A stretch of 64,000 nt of DNA from Streptomyces sp. MMBL 11-1 (GTDB lineage Bacteria; Actinomycetota; Actinomycetes; Streptomycetales; Streptomycetaceae), in contig NZ_CP117709.1 in assembly GCF_028622875.1 (NCBI RefSeq), positions 7,567,001-7,631,000 on the forward strand, written 5' to 3'. How positions within the stretch are numbered: the first letter of the stretch is position 1; each line of letters begins with the position of its first letter. The position numbers and the translations under genes are program-made. Under the pieces are notes generated by a model. That model saw nothing but the letters and a program-made list of their open reading frames with translations, did no database searches and was not told where the DNA came from. Below are positions 62,510 to 64,000 of this stretch, in pieces.

Positions 62510-63414
62510 GTCAGCCGCATACCGGCGGCGGCCAGCTCCTCGCGGACGTCCTCCCGCCGGAACTTCGCCGACACCTCCGTACGCAGCTCCTCACCGGCCT
62601 CGAACGGCACCACGAGGTCGAGCTCCCGGATCTTGACGCCCAGCGCCCGGCGGGCCCGCAGCCGCATCTCGATCCACCGGTCCCTGGGATTCCACACCGC
62701 GAGGTGGTCGAAGTCGTCGAGCGGGAAGTCGGCCCCCAGCTCACGGTTGACGACGTTCAGGACGTTCTTGTTGAAGGCCGCCGTCACCCCGGCCGCGTCG
62801 TCGTACGCGGCCACCAGCGTCTCCTCGTCCTTCACCAGGTCCGTGCCGAGGAGCAGCGCGTCGCCGGGGGAGAGCAGCGAGCCCACCGAGCGCAGGAACG
62901 CCGCCCGCTCCTCCGGCAGCAGATTGCCGATCGTGCCCCCCAGGAACACCACCAGCCGGGGCCCCGGCGTTCCCGGCAGGGCCAGGCCGCCGGTGAAGTC
63001 CGCGATCAGCGCGTGGACGGACAGCCCCGGGCGCTCGGCGAGCAGCGACTCCGCCGCCCCCCTCAGCGCGCTCTCGCTCACGTCCACGGGGACGTAACTG
63101 TGCAACCCGGGGAGCGCGTCCAGCAGATGACGGGTCTTCTCGGACGACCCCGAGCCCAGCTCGATCACGGTCCGGGCGCCCGACGCGGCGGCGATCTCCT
63201 CGGCGCGAACCTGGAGGATCTCGCGCTCCGCGCGGGTCGGGTAGTACTCCGGCAGCCGGGTGATCTCCTCGAACAGCTCGCTGCCGCGGGCGTCGTAGAA
63301 CCACTTCGGCGGCAGGGTCTTGGGGTGCCGGGTCAGGCCGCTGAGGACGTCGGCGCGCAGCGCCGCGTCCGTCGCGTCCACCGGCAGGGTGCGGGTCAGC
63401 AGGAAGGGACTCAC
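62452..63414 (-). CDS. egtD: L-histidine N-alpha-methyltransferase EgtD
   Basis: The 320-aa product has EgtD blocks LPPKWFYDARGSELFEEITRLPEYYPTRAE, the SAM site VIELGSGSSEKTRHLLDAL, VVFLGGTIGNLLP and LVKDEETLVAAYDD. It trimethylates histidine to hercynine, the first step of ergothioneine synthesis. Its start overlaps the egtC stop region by 4 bp. The rest of the egt operon would lie to the right, outside the window. Ergothioneine is a redox buffer common in actinobacteria. Confidence 0.95.
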   Translation of the reverse strand: MSPFLLTRTLPVDATDAALRADVLSGLTRHPKTLPPKWFYDARGSELFEEITRLPEYYPTRAEREILQVRAEEIAAASGARTVIELGSGSSEKTRHLLDALPGLHSYVPVDVSESALRGAAESLLAERPGLSVHALIADFTGGLALPGTPGPRLVVFLGGTIGNLLPEERAAFLRSVGSLLSPGDALLLGTDLVKDEETLVAAYDDAAGVTAAFNKNVLNVVNRELGADFPLDDFDHLAVWNPRDRWIEMRLRARRALGVKIRELDLVVPFEAGEELRTEVSAKFRREDVREELAAAGMRLTQWWTDAAGRFALSLATVV

Positions 63415-64000
63415 GCGGTGGGCTCCTTGAGCGGGGTGAGCAGGACGTCCGTGGAGGTCGCGACCAGCAGCGTGCGGTCGGGGACCTCGCGCCAGAGCGG
63501 GTCGTCGTCGTACGGCTCCGAGGCGACCGCGGTGCGGCGGCCCGGCGTCGTGAGGTACCAGAGAGTGTCGCCCCAGGCGGTCGCCGTGATCGTCTCCCCG
63601 TCGGTGAGGAGCAGATTCAGCCGGGAGCCGGGCGCGGCGGCCGCGACCTCGCGGACGGTCTCCGCGACGGCGCGCGGCAGATCGTCCCCGGCGTCGGTCC
63701 GGTGGCGGATCAGCGCCCAGATCAGCGCGGAGTCGTTACGGGCGGCCAGGGACAGCAGCCTCTCGGCCGGCAGGACGGCGGCCGCGTCGGCGAGTGAACC
63801 GGGCCAGCCCCGCACCATCCCGTTGTGGCTGAACAACCGCCGCCCGCCGGTGTACGGCGCGGCCGCGGCCTCCCCGTCCGCACCCGCCTCGGTGGCGTCC
63901 CGTACGGCGGCGAGCAGGGCGGTGCTGCGGACCACCCGGGCCAGATCGGTGAAGGTCTCGTCGCCCCATATCGGGCCCTGCCGGCGATAGCGTCCGGGCA
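63411..64000 (-). CDS. egtC: Ergothioneine amidohydrolase EgtC (5' part cut by window end)
   Basis: The visible 3' part encodes residues including YRRQGPIWGDETFTDLAR, RRLFSHNGMVRGWPGSLAD and SALIWALI. These belong to the class II glutamine amidotransferase-like EgtC, which removes glutamate from the gamma-glutamyl-hercynine sulfoxide intermediate. The catalytic N-terminal Cys lies beyond base 64000. An internal GTG at 63935 is not the real start because homology continues upstream to the edge. It is cotranslated with egtD (4-bp overlap). Confidence 0.9.
   Translation of the reverse strand, partial: PGRYRRQGPIWGDETFTDLARVVRSTALLAAVRDATEAGADGEAAAAPYTGGRRLFSHNGMVRGWPGSLADAAAVLPAERLLSLAARNDSALIWALIRHRTDAGDDLPRAVAETVREVAAAAPGSRLNLLLTDGETITATAWGDTLWYLTTPGRRTAVASEPYDDDPLWREVPDRTLLVATSTDVLLTPLKEPTA

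Overview
The window is a very GC-rich piece of chromosome with short gene gaps, frequent 4-bp ATGA/GTGA/TTGA overlaps, GTG and TTG starts with purine-rich ribosome binding sites, and a gene set (SigB/SigF-type sigma factor, SpoIIE-like phosphatases, class F sortase, rpf-like gene, ergothioneine genes, DasA-like lipoprotein) typical of Streptomyces or a close relative. It reads as chromosomal sequence with one insertion sequence. From memory, the run COG4315 lipoprotein remnant / SAM methyltransferase / GGDEF-EAL protein / LysR / sdhCAB / ... / egt resembles the S. coelicolor SCO0930 to SCO0910 neighbourhood; I could not check this by alignment.

Layout. 1-2.1 kb: exported DUF1996 protein and an isocitrate lyase/PEP mutase family enzyme. 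2.1-3.8 kb: a 1,644-bp IS5-type element with perfect 17-bp terminal repeats and CTAG target duplication. It carries a GNAT acetyltransferase as passenger and sits exactly at the stop codon of the preceding gene. 3.9-12 kb: beta-glucoside uptake and hydrolysis (GH1 enzyme, two permeases, lipoprotein binding protein, divergent ROK repressor, no ATPase), then a LacI regulator with its own palindrome. 12.2-15.7 kb: Rpf-LysM-M23 wall hydrolase, DMT transporter, FhuF-like iron reductase. 15.7-23.2 kb: a dense stress-signalling block (STAS antagonist, MarR, degenerate PP2C, HATPase, response regulator, CHASE3 histidine kinase, REC-PP2C, SigB/F-type sigma factor).

23.4-29.6 kb: zinc-ribbon SDR protein lacking the catalytic Tyr, a 58-aa orphan peptide, an operon YndJ-like / DUF1990 / lipase-maturation-factor membrane protein behind a promoter with two identical operators, and a DUF6777-type lipoprotein. 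29.7-38.1 kb: PAS-GAF-PP2C-HATPase protein, wax-ester-synthase-like acyltransferase, Fpg/Nei glycosylase, and a four-gene operon (LytTR regulator, small membrane protein, sodium:solute symporter, LytS-type kinase) that looks like a nutrient-sensing transport system. 38.1-46.9 kb: ECF sigma factor opposed by a truncated zinc anti-sigma gene, CapA, universal stress protein, polysaccharide deacetylase, class F sortase and a set of surface proteins with Arg-rich tails, then a decayed lipoprotein pseudogene.

47.1-54.6 kb: methyltransferase plus RmdA-like cyclic-di-GMP enzyme, LysR regulator divergent from a three-gene succinate dehydrogenase operon ending at a strong terminator. 54.6-64 kb: UvrA-like ABC ATPase, LLM flavin oxidoreductase, HAD phosphatase, dodecin, DasA-like orphan sugar-binding lipoprotein with a DasR-like box, an ornithine-lipid pair (olsB-olsA) behind a long inverted repeat, and egtD-egtC of ergothioneine synthesis running off the window end. 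I saw no rRNA, tRNA or CRISPR array.
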